Source: Chitinophaga pinensis (GTDB taxonomy: Bacteria; Bacteroidota; Bacteroidia; NS11-12g; UBA955). Taken from it: 64,000 nt of DNA. The notes under the pieces are model-generated. The model was given only the letters and a program-made list of their open reading frames with translations. It was not told the origin of the DNA and ran no database searches. The translations under genes and the position numbers were made by a program. The stretch is taken from the NCBI GenBank assembly GCA_945877575.1, contig CAMDUE010000013.1, positions 1-64,000 on the forward strand, in the 5' to 3' direction. Positions 1 through 9,065 of the stretch are shown piece after piece; the stretch's first letter is position 1, and every line of letters starts with the position of its first letter.

Positions 1-1012
1 TATACGTCAATGCCGCGTTGGTAACATTTGAACTTGAACTGCTGCTAAGAACAAATGAATTCCCCTTTAAACACTGAGCCGTATCGTTCACGCTGAATGT
101 TGCCGTGGGGTGAATGTGAACTTCCAAAGTCTTGGTTATTGAATCCAAACACCCGTTGTTGTCTTCCACCAACATTTTGATGGTTTTTACCCCTACGCTG
201 TTGAAGGATTCTGTGAACCTAGCTGAAGTGGTTTTTACCTGCGCAATCTTATCTGTTATGCTCCAAGTGTATTCTTTTGTAATGGCGTCTCCTGCCAATG
301 AATTCTCCGTCAACCCAAACTCATTGCCCCGCAAACAATTATTTACCGTATCAATGGTGAAACGTGCTGTCGGACCTTCCAAAACCGTCAACTTGATTTG
401 ACTGGTGTCTTGACAACCATAAGAAGTGGTTACTGTATGAACAACGGTTACAACCCCTATCGTAGTTGTATAGCTATGAGCAACTGAGTCGCCCGATCCT
501 GAAGTTGCATCGCCGTAATTCCAGTCTGAGCCTGTTATGCTGCCTGCTCCAGATGGAACCGTGCTAACCGACTCCAATATGAATTCATTCTTGTTGTCAC
601 ATTGAGTGGCATCGTTGATGGTGGCGATGGAGGTGGGCAGATCTACAATATTTAAAGCAAAAGTATCTGCCTTCCAACAACCAACAGCGTTGGCTACTCG
701 GTAAATAACGGTGTAACTACCTACTGCTAAAGAGCCTATTTGTGGCACAGCTGAAGTTGATAATTCAGTTCCATCAAATTTCCAAGAGTGACTCAAAGAA
801 TAACCAAGAGTATCCTGAGTCGAATTTGAGAAACCGGTGCTCGAATTAAAACAGATATCTGAATTTACGTTGGCCCCTAAAATTAATCCTCGACAACTAT
901 CGGTGGAACCAGCAGAATAGGCACGCCCAAAATGCAACAAGAAAAGCAATAAGATTGCTAACTTGACGAACCAAAAGGTTCTATAATTAGATTTGAATGG
1001 AATTAAGTTCAT
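1..1012 (-). CDS. PKD-repeat secreted adhesin-like protein, 3' end outside window
   Basis: An open minus-strand frame runs from an ATG at 1012 to the window edge without a stop, giving about 337 N-terminal residues of a longer protein. Residues about 14-34 form a hydrophobic signal peptide. After it come successive modules of about 80-100 residues, each with a Cys-x-x-x-N-x-F type opening (QCDNKNEF, NCLRGNEF, QCLKGNSF) and a WxxGD or similar core, as in PKD/immunoglobulin-like repeats. Such proteins in Bacteroidota are usually long cell-surface adhesins exported by T9SS; that role is inferred. A PorP/SprF-like gene starts divergently 131 nt away, which fits adhesin/SprF partnership, although SprF genes normally lie downstream in the same direction. 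The C-terminal sorting domain, if any, is outside the window. Confidence 0.75.
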   Translation of the reverse strand, partial: MNLIPFKSNYRTFWFVKLAILLLFLLHFGRAYSAGSTDSCRGLILGANVNSDICFNSSTGFSNSTQDTLGYSLSHSWKFDGTELSTSAVPQIGSLAVGSYTVIYRVANAVGCWKADTFALNIVDLPTSIATINDATQCDNKNEFILESVSTVPSGAGSITGSDWNYGDATSGSGDSVAHSYTTTIGVVTVVHTVTTSYGCQDTSQIKLTVLEGPTARFTIDTVNNCLRGNEFGLTENSLAGDAITKEYTWSITDKIAQVKTTSARFTESFNSVGVKTIKMLVEDNNGCLDSITKTLEVHIHPTATFSVNDTAQCLKGNSFVLSSSSSSNVTNAALTY

Positions 1013-1143
1013 TTTAACTTGAACAAGAAGCAATATTACGCAAATTTTATTGATGCCCTAAGTTAAAGCCTATTAACATTATATAATATTTAACGAAATT
1101 ACTTTTTGAGGAAATAATATTCCGTAATATTGTTGAAAATTCA

Positions 1144-2199
1144 TTGATGAAATTCAATTGTTTCATTTCCCACCTAAAATTTCCATTGAACCACCTGATT
1201 TTGGGACTGGGAATAGTATTAAATATTCCATATATTAAAGCACAAAATCCGCAATTCAGACAACTTTACGCACAACGCCATTTAACCAATCCCGCTCTCG
1301 TGGGTTTAGGTAGCCTAAATTCTGAAGCTGCGAGCCGTATTACTTCAGGTACCAAAGCTCAATGGCTAGGAATTAGCAACCGCCTTTATACCCAAACCGT
1401 ATCCTTTGATAGTCCCGTTAAGAAAAACAACACCTCTTGGGGTGTAAGTGCTTTCACAACAGACCTCAATTCTGGTGCTGATAAAATGTCAAAATATTCC
1501 CATTTTTCAGGAGCCCTTACTTATGCATACGACATTAAAATCAATGCTTACCAGCTTAAATTGGGATTGACAACCCAGTTTTCATCTTTCTCTTTCGGAA
1601 AAGATCAGTTTCTATGGGAAGATCAAATCAACCAAGCAAATACCGGATTTGTAAATCCCACAACAGAACCACTCAATAAAATCACTCGAAATACTGTACA
1701 TGTTTCAGCAGGTGCATTGCTCTACGGCAAAAAAGGCTTCCTCGGATTTTCAGCTTACAACATCAACCAGCCCGACATCTCCTTTTACGGTGATGGCGTT
1801 CAAAATCTTCCATTGAATCTCAGCATTCAAGGGGGTACAAAAATCTACACTTCCCCTACAGGCACAGAAATCATACCGTCTTTCAACTACCTCATTCAAC
1901 AACAAACCGTTCTTGGAAAGCAAGAGTCTGTGCATTCCAGAAGCATTATGTTTAACGCCAAGAGAGCCAACTTCAGAATTGGATTGGGCGCTCAAAATAC
2001 CCAGGCATTCGACAGACAAGCATGGAGCATCAACTACTATTTTGGCGCCCGTTACGACAAATACTACTTCGCCTATTCCAATGATTGGAACGTTTCTCTG
2101 AAAAATACCGGCGTACCGGTCACTCACGAATTCTCTCTCATCATCTTCCCCTACACCACTAGCCCTAACCGAAAGTATAACCCCTTCCCCGAAATGTAA
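1144..2199 (+). CDS. PorP/SprF family type IX secretion membrane protein
   Basis: 351 residues with an N-terminal signal peptide (about residues 14-34). The opening of the mature part, with QFRQLYAQRHLTNPALVG, is the hallmark of the PorP/SprF family: the mature N terminus is followed by an NPA-containing segment, then alternating beta strands typical of an outer-membrane barrel ending near residue 345. Family members anchor T9SS-exported adhesins at the outer membrane and work with PorE/PorK/PorN-type complexes. Genomes carry many paralogues, each usually paired with one adhesin. The divergent PKD protein at 1-1012 is the obvious candidate partner (inference). The downstream DUF3078 gene follows after 15 nt and is probably co-transcribed. 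Confidence 0.85.
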   Translation: MMKFNCFISHLKFPLNHLILGLGIVLNIPYIKAQNPQFRQLYAQRHLTNPALVGLGSLNSEAASRITSGTKAQWLGISNRLYTQTVSFDSPVKKNNTSWGVSAFTTDLNSGADKMSKYSHFSGALTYAYDIKINAYQLKLGLTTQFSSFSFGKDQFLWEDQINQANTGFVNPTTEPLNKITRNTVHVSAGALLYGKKGFLGFSAYNINQPDISFYGDGVQNLPLNLSIQGGTKIYTSPTGTEIIPSFNYLIQQQTVLGKQESVHSRSIMFNAKRANFRIGLGAQNTQAFDRQAWSINYYFGARYDKYYFAYSNDWNVSLKNTGVPVTHEFSLIIFPYTTSPNRKYNPFPEM

Positions 2200-2214
2200 T
2201 TTCAGGAAAATACC

Positions 2215-3210
2215 ATGATTTTGAAAAATTATCTACTTTTTTTGTTTTTCGGGGGATGCGCTATCGCTTTCAATCCCCTCTCCGCTCAAACCGATTCAAC
2301 GATTGCAGCTGACTCTATTGCAACTGACTCAACTGAAGGTCAACTTCCAGAAATGCCTGCTGGTACTTGGACCTTCTTCGGAACATCGAATATCTCTACC
2401 AACCAAAGTCAATTTTCCAATTGGCAAGGGGGAGGACAAAACTCCATAGCACTTTCTACCACACTGAACCTTAACCTAACTTATCAATCGCCAAATCTAA
2501 CCTGGGAAACCACCCTTGATGCAGGTTATGGCCTGATCTTGCAAGGCAGAAATGGAAGATGGTTTAAAAACGATGACCGACTAGAAATAACAACCAAAGT
2601 AGGTAAAAAAGCCAGTGAAAAATGGTTTTACACCTTCCTTCTGACGCCTTCTACCCAATTCCAACCCGGTTATTACTCAGAAACCGATACAAAACCCATC
2701 TCTCAGTTCTTTGCCCCCGGTTATGTGGTTGCATCTTTGGGAATGGATTACAATCCTTCACAAAAGCTAAGCTTGTTCATAGGGCCTGTGACTAGTAAAA
2801 ATACATTCGTCTTAAATCAAGATCTCGCCGATCAAGGTGCCTACGGTGTCGAAGCCGCAAAAATGGATCCTGTCACCTTTGAATACATCCCAGGAACCGG
2901 AAAAAGACATCGTTCGGAAACCGGAGGTTTCATGCGCGTAGTTTACAATGAACCCCGCATCATGAAAAACGTAGGAATTCAATCTAAACTTGAACTATTC
3001 TCAAATTACCTCAACAATCCGGAAAATATAGACGTTGACTTTGAAAATACTCTAAATCTTAAAATCAACCAATACATCTCTACCACCCTCATTCTTCACT
3101 TCATTTATGATGATGATATCATGATTGCACTTGATCCTGAAGGACTTAGATCTGGACCTCGACTTCAGATTAAAGAAGTTCTATCGGTTGGACTATCCAT
3201 CCAACTGTAA
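2215..3210 (+). CDS. DUF3078 domain-containing outer-membrane/periplasmic protein
   Basis: 331 residues with a signal peptide ending near the AQTD site (about residue 25), then a Ser/Thr/Asp-rich linker. From about residue 50 the pattern GTWTFFGTSNISTNQSQFSNW starts the DUF3078 domain, a Bacteroidota-specific family with strand-rich, barrel-like repeats and no assigned reaction. The length is normal for the family. It follows the PorP/SprF-like gene by 15 nt, so one transcript is likely. The 3' end faces the minus-strand barrel gene, with only 7 nt between stops. I know no proven function; an outer-membrane location is inferred from the strand pattern and the absence of helices. Confidence 0.75.
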   Translation: MILKNYLLFLFFGGCAIAFNPLSAQTDSTIAADSIATDSTEGQLPEMPAGTWTFFGTSNISTNQSQFSNWQGGGQNSIALSTTLNLNLTYQSPNLTWETTLDAGYGLILQGRNGRWFKNDDRLEITTKVGKKASEKWFYTFLLTPSTQFQPGYYSETDTKPISQFFAPGYVVASLGMDYNPSQKLSLFIGPVTSKNTFVLNQDLADQGAYGVEAAKMDPVTFEYIPGTGKRHRSETGGFMRVVYNEPRIMKNVGIQSKLELFSNYLNNPENIDVDFENTLNLKINQYISTTLILHFIYDDDIMIALDPEGLRSGPRLQIKEVLSVGLSIQL

Positions 3211-3217
3211 GAAAATT

Positions 3218-6200
3218 CTACCGTCCAAAATGAATTCCTCCGCCATGTCCACCCGGACCCATAGGCATCATCATGCGCATTTTCTTCATCTCTTCTGTGG
3301 CTTCGTTGCCGTTAAGACTGCGCAAATTGTAAGTCAAATTAAACATCACGTACCGAGTCAAAACGTTGGTGCGTACATCTTCAAAATAGGTTTGAGTTAC
3401 GTTTCGAGTAATTGAGCGGTTTTGATTCAATAAATCATATGCCATCAATCGGAAGTCCCACTGATTCTTTTTCCCGAATTTTCGTCCAACAGAAGCATTC
3501 CACAAGAAGAAGGTCTGGTTGAATGAATTCGACAATCCGCTGTATGACTGCAAGGTGATGTCAGAAGAAATCACCCACTTTCCCTTAGGCATAAAATTCG
3601 CCCTAAAAGATGCATTCTGGATGAAATAATCTTGATCTAAGGTGGTCTGTAAACTGTTTCGAACTTGACTGTAGTTTATATTTCCCGCCAAGGTGAAATC
3701 TACCCTTTCGCTGATGTTTGACCCCAAGGTCAATCCCAAATTAGCCCCCGGAGTTCTAGATATATTTGCTTGAGCCTCAGATGTACCCATTTGAATCATA
3801 GATGGATTCTCCACATAAGTAATACCGCCATTGGCATTCGCAAATATCTTTCCCTTGAAAAAGGGTCTACCAAAGCTTCCAATCAAACGAGCATTGTAAG
3901 CCCCATTCATGTTGATGGGACGCGTCAATTGAGAACCTGGCTTCAAAGAAAAAGTAGAATCACCCACTACATAAGTGCTACCATCTTTTCCCGCTAATTG
4001 AGTCAAGGTTGTAATGGCATTCTGCTTAGCTGTACCCATCAGCATAGCAAAAAAATTCTTATTCTTTGCCATGTCCATCTTGAAATACCTCATTGTCAAA
4101 TTATGAGTAAAGTCCTGAACCAAATTTGGATTACCCGTTCTTAACTGTAACGGATTACTATTATCAATTACATCTTGTAGATCTTCCAAACTCGGTGCGC
4201 TGTTGCTGGTTCTATAAAACAACCTCATATTGGAACTGCGCCAATCGCCCTTCCTGAAGGTAAATCTGGGTAAAAAGCTGTAAAAAGTGCGGATTACCGG
4301 TATTTCCCGAGGAAAATATTGCGTTGCATCTAGATTAGCCACCTGCAAGTCAAATCCAAAATCATATTCGTAAGCCTTCTTCTTATACTGGTATCTTCCA
4401 CCCAAAGCCTGCCTTGAATAACCATTGATCAATTTTGAAGATAACAAAGTGTCTAAAACACTCCATTCACCGGTCACGCCATTCCTCAGGTAATTCAAGC
4501 GTTCACTGCTGTTTTGATTCACATTCAATTGATATTCAAATGACAAACTCCTCAATGAATCCAAAGGTTCAGTGTATTCCAATTCTGCCGATAAACTCAT
4601 TCTATTTTTACCCGATTGGGTCTGTTGTGCCCTCACCGATGTATCTAAAAACCCTCCCAATCCAAAAGCAGCATTGATGTAATTCAAATTGCCCAAATTA
4701 AAGCCGTTGTTGATACCCGGAGTTACCTCCAAACTGATAGATCTTCCCTTTTTACTTTTGATCGCATGTAGCCACTCAAATCCAGCCTGTAAATTGTATC
4801 CTAATCCAGTGTCACCATTCAAATTGTTCATGGCCGATAATAAATCAACACTTCCTAAAGCACCATAAACAAAGCTGTTTCCAGCAATATTTCCGAAGTT
4901 ATTCGACTGTTGCAAGGTCATTCTAGGAGTGATGAAAACCTTGTTCACGCTGTCAATATCCCAAGTAATTCGGCCATTCAAACGATGATTCCACTGTCTG
5001 CTGATATTTGAATTGTTTTCCAAATAAGTCACGTTACTCTGTGAGCCCGAAACAAACCAACGTTCGGTATTGCTTTCGCTGAGATTTTCAGTGGCGCTTA
5101 AGAAATAACTTCCGCTAACATCCAACTTCTTACTCCATTTATCTGCATAGTTCAACCCCAACATGGCTGTTGTCACAACCCCGGTTTGTGTACCTGAGAA
5201 AAAATTGCCCGCTCCTCTGAACATTCCCATGCCGCCACCTCTATTTCCGCCCATTCCCATTGCACCCATGATGTCTTCCACGGCAAAATTCTGCTCATTA
5301 ATGTTGTTGGTTTGAAACAACAATGACCACCTTCGGTCTCCGTTAAACGTATTATAAGTGGCCCCAGCTTGGTACTTCAACAAATCGCCTGTTCCGTCAA
5401 TACTCCTGCCCAATCCACCGTAAAACTTACCAAATCTTCCCTTCTTGAAGCCCATTTTTGTAATGATATTCATGGTTTTGGTGGTATTTCCATCATCGAA
5501 ACCCGTAAATGCACTCCGCTCTGATTGTGCATCAAAAATCTGAACCTTTGAAATCACATCTGCCGGAACATTCTTCAACGCCGCTTTCGGATCATCTCCA
5601 AAATAAGGCTTCCCATCAATCAAAACCCGCTTCACCTTCTCACCTTGGGCCTCCACCTCTCCGTTGTTCGAGGTAACTCCAGGCATCTTCTTCACCAAAT
5701 CTTCAGCGCTAGCATCAGGATTGGTCTTGAAATTAGAAGCATTGATCTCTGTCGTATCGCCCTTCATCTCCACCGCACGTGTCTTGATTTCAACCGCACT
5801 GATTGCTTCGTCAGACCTGAAAAGTACCACCGTTGGTATAATAATCTGCAACCCCGTTTCACTCATATTTCTTGCCGCTTCCACAAAATTAAACGTTTGC
5901 ACAAATTCCTCCTTGTTCACCTTCACCGCCATCTTCAAATCACGCATCCCCCCCATGGCCCTCAATTTTTGAAAATCATCCATGGTCAATGCCCCGCCAA
6001 AACTGCCATCTGCGTTGGTTTTAAATGTTTTTATAGGTTCTTTCCCGCCTATTTTTTCGGGGGATGTTAACCCGTTCGACTCCTCCAAAGTGTAATAAAA
6101 TATCTGCACCTCTGCTCCGGAAACACCGTAATCTCCGCTATTCGTCACCTTACCCGAAATCGATGCCGAAAATCCCTCTCTCTGAGCGTTCACTCCATTG

Positions 6201-6244
6201 AACATCAACGCCATCAAACCCACTAACCAAATTCTAGAAAACAT
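3218..6244 (-). CDS. Outer-membrane beta-barrel family protein (OMP_b-brl_3 / TonB-receptor-like)
   Basis: 1008 residues. Signal peptide 1-20. A carboxypeptidase-regulatory-like beta-sandwich follows at about 28-115 (ISGKVTNSGDYGVSGAEV). A plug-like domain sits at about 180-265, with PGVTSNNGEVEAQGEKVKRV and VLIDGKPYFGDDPKAAL, the usual OMP_b-brl_3 signature. The rest is a long outer-membrane barrel. Odd points are a Met/Gly-rich loop near residue 335 (MGAMGMGGNRGGGMGMF) and a C-terminal tail rich in Met, Gly and His. No substrate can be assigned. A -7 box (TAACTTTG on the minus strand at 6249-6256) lies 4 nt before the ATG, so the message may be leaderless. Monocistronic and convergent with the DUF3078 gene. 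Confidence 0.85.
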   Translation of the reverse strand: MFSRIWLVGLMALMFNGVNAQREGFSASISGKVTNSGDYGVSGAEVQIFYYTLEESNGLTSPEKIGGKEPIKTFKTNADGSFGGALTMDDFQKLRAMGGMRDLKMAVKVNKEEFVQTFNFVEAARNMSETGLQIIIPTVVLFRSDEAISAVEIKTRAVEMKGDTTEINASNFKTNPDASAEDLVKKMPGVTSNNGEVEAQGEKVKRVLIDGKPYFGDDPKAALKNVPADVISKVQIFDAQSERSAFTGFDDGNTTKTMNIITKMGFKKGRFGKFYGGLGRSIDGTGDLLKYQAGATYNTFNGDRRWSLLFQTNNINEQNFAVEDIMGAMGMGGNRGGGMGMFRGAGNFFSGTQTGVVTTAMLGLNYADKWSKKLDVSGSYFLSATENLSESNTERWFVSGSQSNVTYLENNSNISRQWNHRLNGRITWDIDSVNKVFITPRMTLQQSNNFGNIAGNSFVYGALGSVDLLSAMNNLNGDTGLGYNLQAGFEWLHAIKSKKGRSISLEVTPGINNGFNLGNLNYINAAFGLGGFLDTSVRAQQTQSGKNRMSLSAELEYTEPLDSLRSLSFEYQLNVNQNSSERLNYLRNGVTGEWSVLDTLLSSKLINGYSRQALGGRYQYKKKAYEYDFGFDLQVANLDATQYFPREIPVIRTFYSFLPRFTFRKGDWRSSNMRLFYRTSNSAPSLEDLQDVIDNSNPLQLRTGNPNLVQDFTHNLTMRYFKMDMAKNKNFFAMLMGTAKQNAITTLTQLAGKDGSTYVVGDSTFSLKPGSQLTRPINMNGAYNARLIGSFGRPFFKGKIFANANGGITYVENPSMIQMGTSEAQANISRTPGANLGLTLGSNISERVDFTLAGNINYSQVRNSLQTTLDQDYFIQNASFRANFMPKGKWVISSDITLQSYSGLSNSFNQTFFLWNASVGRKFGKKNQWDFRLMAYDLLNQNRSITRNVTQTYFEDVRTNVLTRYVMFNLTYNLRSLNGNEATEEMKKMRMMMPMGPGGHGGGIHFGR

Positions 6245-6248
6245 ACTA

Positions 6249-6256
6249 CAAAGTTA
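6249..6256 (-). promoter_or_regulatory. Bacteroidota -7 promoter box
   Basis: Reads TAACTTTG on the minus strand, matching TAnnTTTG, 4 nt upstream of the ATG at 6244. No clear -33 TTTG at the usual spacing. Confidence 0.5.
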
Positions 6257-6312
6257 GACGTAAACAAATGGAATTCGTTTAAACAAAATTGCATTTCTTT
6301 TGTTGCTTCTGC

Positions 6313-7818
6313 ATGAGCGCAGCAGGTGTTGTTTTTCCGCATCAATTATTTGAAAAACACCCCCTAGAGGGAAAAATAGATGTATGGTTTATCGTTGAAA
6401 GTGATTTGTTTTTCACCCAACTTCAATTTCACAAAATTAAACTCGCATTCCACAGACTGAGCATGCAGCGCTTCGCTGAAAACCTCATCCAAAAAGGGTA
6501 TAAAGTACAATACATTGAGTTTCATGACTCACTCTCCAACGCCAAAAATTTATCTGCCTACCTAAGCCAAAAATTCCACCAAATTCATACCGTTGACCTA
6601 ATTGACGATTGGCTTACAAAACACCTAAAAATCGGACTTCAAGGCACCCTCACTGATCTAATCACCTATGAGAATCCTTCATTTCTGACTCCGCCATCCC
6701 TTGCCCACGAATTCTTCAACTCCAAAAAACGATATTTTCAAACCGACTTCTATTCCTTTCAGCGAAAACGCCTCAACATCCTCATGGATGAGCAACAAAA
6801 ACCATTGGGTGGTAAACTCACGTTTGACGCTGACAACCGCAAGAGCTTCCCCAAAAACCACATCCCACCACAGCCCAAATTTCCATCCACACAGGCAGAT
6901 TTTCAAAGTGCCTGTGACTATATAGAAAAACACTTCCCAAACAACCCGGGCACCTTTACCTACTTTAAAAATCGTCAGCAGTTTTATCCCACCACCCCCT
7001 CCGAGACCAGAGAATTCCTCAATGACTTTCTCCAAAATAGGATGCCTCTTTTTGGTGATCTCGAAGACGCATTTTCCCAAAACCCCGATGCCCGATTTGT
7101 ATACCATTCAGTGTTAAGTCCCATGCTCAATGCCGGACTCATCACTCCCGCAGAAGTCATTGAAACCACCTTAGAATTCCACTCCAAAAATGCACTTCCC
7201 ATGAATGCACTGGAAGGATTCATCAGGCAAATCATTGGTTGGCGCGAATTTGTGAGAATGATCTACATCAGAGAAGGTTCCAAACAACGAAACTCCAACT
7301 TCCTAAATTTCCAACGCCAAATTCCAGCTTCCTTTTACAACGGTACCACTGGAATTGAACCCATAGATAACGTCATCAAAAACCTCCTTGAAACCGGTTA
7401 TTCGCACCATATTGAACGACTCATGGTTATAGGAAACTTCTTTTTGCTCTGCGAAATTCATCCCCACGAAGTGTACAAATGGTTCATGGAACTCTACATC
7501 GATGCCTACGATTGGGTCATGGTTCCCAATATTTACGGCATGTCGCAATTCGCCGATGGCGGACTCATGGTCAGCAAGCCCTACTTCTCCGGAAGCAACT
7601 ACATCCTGAAAATGTCTGACTATCCTAAAACCAAACAACCCTGGCAAAAACTGTGGGATGCCCTTTTCTGGCGATTCATGAACGAGCACAGACAATTCCT
7701 CCAACACAACCCAAGACTGGGCATGCTCATCATTACCTACGACAAGATGAGTGTCGAACGAAAGTCAGAAATCATCGAAATCTGTAATTTGTACTTTTCA
7801 AAAGACTTATATTTGTAA
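6313..7818 (+). CDS. Cryptochrome/photolyase-related protein (FeS-BCP-like clade)
   Basis: About 501 residues from the ATG at 6313; an in-frame ATG at 6289 would add eight Cys/Phe-rich residues and is less likely. The N-terminal Rossmann domain (VVFPHQLFEKHP) and the C-terminal FAD-binding helical domain, with WREFVRMIY, DAYDWVMVPN and GMSQFADGGLM, match the deoxyribodipyrimidine photolyase-related family whose founders repair (6-4) photoproducts using FAD, a ribolumazine and a 4Fe-4S cluster. Here the segment after KMSDY, where three cluster cysteines normally sit, reads PKTKQPWQKLWDALFWRF and has none. Only Cys in LLCEIHP resembles a ligand. The enzyme therefore probably lacks the cluster. 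The lipoprotein gene starts 3 nt downstream but has its own promoter box. Confidence 0.82.
   Translation: MSAAGVVFPHQLFEKHPLEGKIDVWFIVESDLFFTQLQFHKIKLAFHRLSMQRFAENLIQKGYKVQYIEFHDSLSNAKNLSAYLSQKFHQIHTVDLIDDWLTKHLKIGLQGTLTDLITYENPSFLTPPSLAHEFFNSKKRYFQTDFYSFQRKRLNILMDEQQKPLGGKLTFDADNRKSFPKNHIPPQPKFPSTQADFQSACDYIEKHFPNNPGTFTYFKNRQQFYPTTPSETREFLNDFLQNRMPLFGDLEDAFSQNPDARFVYHSVLSPMLNAGLITPAEVIETTLEFHSKNALPMNALEGFIRQIIGWREFVRMIYIREGSKQRNSNFLNFQRQIPASFYNGTTGIEPIDNVIKNLLETGYSHHIERLMVIGNFFLLCEIHPHEVYKWFMELYIDAYDWVMVPNIYGMSQFADGGLMVSKPYFSGSNYILKMSDYPKTKQPWQKLWDALFWRFMNEHRQFLQHNPRLGMLIITYDKMSVERKSEIIEICNLYFSKDLYL
7788..7815 (+). promoter_or_regulatory. Promoter for the small lipoprotein gene
   Basis: TATATTTG (-7 type) at 7808-7815 with TTTG at 7788-7791 upstream, lying inside the 3' end of the photolyase-like gene and 6 nt before the ATG at 7822. 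Spacing is slightly shorter than the usual 19-21 nt. Confidence 0.5.
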
Positions 7819-7821
7819 ATT

Positions 7822-8265
7822 ATGAGAAAAAATCTAATTAAACTCTCTGCCTTTGCATTTGCATTGGTAGCATTCGGAACGTCTTGCGAAGATGAGGCAG
7901 CTCCAGTAGACCCTTCAATTGTTGGTACATGGGAAATCAACAAAGTATTGTTCACCATGTCAGATTCAGTAACCAACACAGTGCTTTTTGGTGATACATC
8001 AATCTATGCAGCTGGTGATTTCATGTTAGACTTCAAAGCAGATAACATGGTCATTTCTACTCAAAAAGATGGTAGTGATGTTTATGTTGACACCAGTTAT
8101 TACGCTATTTCAAACAAAACATTGAAGATTTCTGAAACTCCAGACATGATGGATGCTGATGAATTAAAAATCGAAACCTTATCAGCTACTGACGTTAAAT
8201 TGACGGTTAACGAATACGAAGAAGGCACCAAATGGTACCAAGAGATAACTGGTAAAAGAAAATAA
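7822..8265 (+). CDS. Lipocalin-like small lipoprotein
   Basis: 147 residues. The signal peptide ends in a lipobox (FGTSC, Cys at about 22), so the protein should be lipidated and membrane-anchored. The mature part opens with SIVGTWEINKV, the typical first strand of Bacteroidota lipocalin-like (DUF4923/5004-like) domains, followed by short alternating strands and a WYQEITGKRK end. Ligand and role are unknown. It has its own -7 box inside the preceding gene and a strong terminator right after its stop, so it is probably an independent, well-expressed unit. Confidence 0.7.
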   Translation: MRKNLIKLSAFAFALVAFGTSCEDEAAPVDPSIVGTWEINKVLFTMSDSVTNTVLFGDTSIYAAGDFMLDFKADNMVISTQKDGSDVYVDTSYYAISNKTLKISETPDMMDADELKIETLSATDVKLTVNEYEEGTKWYQEITGKRK

Positions 8266-8284
8266 TTTTATCATTCCCTATAAA

Positions 8285-8319
8285 AAAGCCCAAGGTTTGC
8301 GCCTTGGGCTTTCTTTTTT
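8285..8319 (+). terminator. Rho-independent terminator
   Basis: Stem AAAGCCCAAGG / CCTTGGGCTTT around the loop TTTGCG, followed by a T run. It lies 20 nt after the lipoprotein stop. Confidence 0.85.
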
Positions 8320-8483
8320 AATGTTGATTTACAATCTTCTGGTCAATCAGCTCTTCGTCTTCTAAATATTCAATACACAATCCCAAAGTAATGTAAACAT
8401 CTTGGTTTCGATGTTCATGAACTACGTCGACTGCTCATCTCTAAAATTAAATAATTGAAGAGCGAATCAGCGGACTTAAGAAT

Positions 8484-8924
8484 CTATAACTGCTCTAGTT
8501 TTTTTGTGACCCGATTTTCCCAGTTGATTTTTTCTACCCACGCAACAACTCCTGAAACCGCGGAAACTCCGGTAAACACCAGAGCTAAAGGCAGATTACC
8601 TGAATTTATAAATACTGTTCCAACAACTCCTGAAGCAACTGATATGATTGTAGCCTGCCTTGATGACCTCAATATTTCAGATATACTTCTTTGGGAGCTT
8701 ACTGTTGAATCTACTTTAGCCATAGATTGATTACTATCAACGGTCTGTATGGTTTTCTTTTTCTCCGGCTTAAAAGACTCCAACAAAAAGATTCCAGCTC
8801 CCACAGCCATAGCTGCACCTAAAATGGCTCTATTATTTTTATGTAATTCTACATTCTGAGCTTTCACCGATTGAACCTTAGCAAACACCATCAACCAAAC
8901 CAACAACAAGAATTTTCCGCGCAT
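8484..8924 (-). CDS. Small membrane protein of unknown function
   Basis: 146 residues. I do not recognise a family. Visible are a signal peptide (residues 1-22, ending VKAQ), a first hydrophobic helix (about 33-49, GAAMAVGAGIFLLE), a charged Lys/Ser/Thr-rich loop (about 52-85), two more hydrophobic segments (about 93-127) and a charged tail. This suggests a three-helix inner-membrane protein with a soluble middle loop. It is divergent from the DUF4143 ATPase gene. The 164 nt downstream of its stop hold no intact gene, only a short open stretch (see rejected list). Confidence 0.55.
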   Translation of the reverse strand: MRGKFLLLVWLMVFAKVQSVKAQNVELHKNNRAILGAAMAVGAGIFLLESFKPEKKKTIQTVDSNQSMAKVDSTVSSQRSISEILRSSRQATIISVASGVVGTVFINSGNLPLALVFTGVSAVSGVVAWVEKINWENRVTKKLEQL

Positions 8925-9002
8925 AAAATCAAATATACAAAAAAATTAACTTGATCACGGAAGCCATCAAAATCTCCAAAAATTCTGAGACCTAAATGCA
9001 AC

Positions 9003-9048
9003 GTTTTTTGGACAAATCTGCAATGCCGTTGCGGATTTGTCCAAAAAC
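9003..9048. repeat. Long inverted repeat upstream of the DUF4143 ATPase gene
   Basis: Arms of about 20 nt at 9003-9023 and 9029-9048 (TTTTTGGACAAATC and its complement) around a 5-nt centre, with one or two mismatches. It sits in the divergent region, just upstream of the -7 box at 9054. It is placed to act as an operator or to form a cruciform/hairpin; an autoregulatory role is inferred. Confidence 0.8.
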
Positions 9049-9053
9049 TACAC

Positions 9054-9061
9054 TACATTTG
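9054..9061 (+). promoter_or_regulatory. -7 promoter box of the DUF4143 ATPase gene
   Basis: TACATTTG, 4 nt before the ATG at 9066, so the message would be leaderless or nearly so. The upstream palindrome overlaps the expected -33 region. Confidence 0.55.
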
Positions 9062-9065
9062 AATC

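Noticed and set aside
8320-8446. Minus-strand open stretch ending EYLEDEELIDQKIVNQH
   Set aside because: Only about 38 codons, no start codon and a stop just upstream; possibly a gene remnant but no family can be named.
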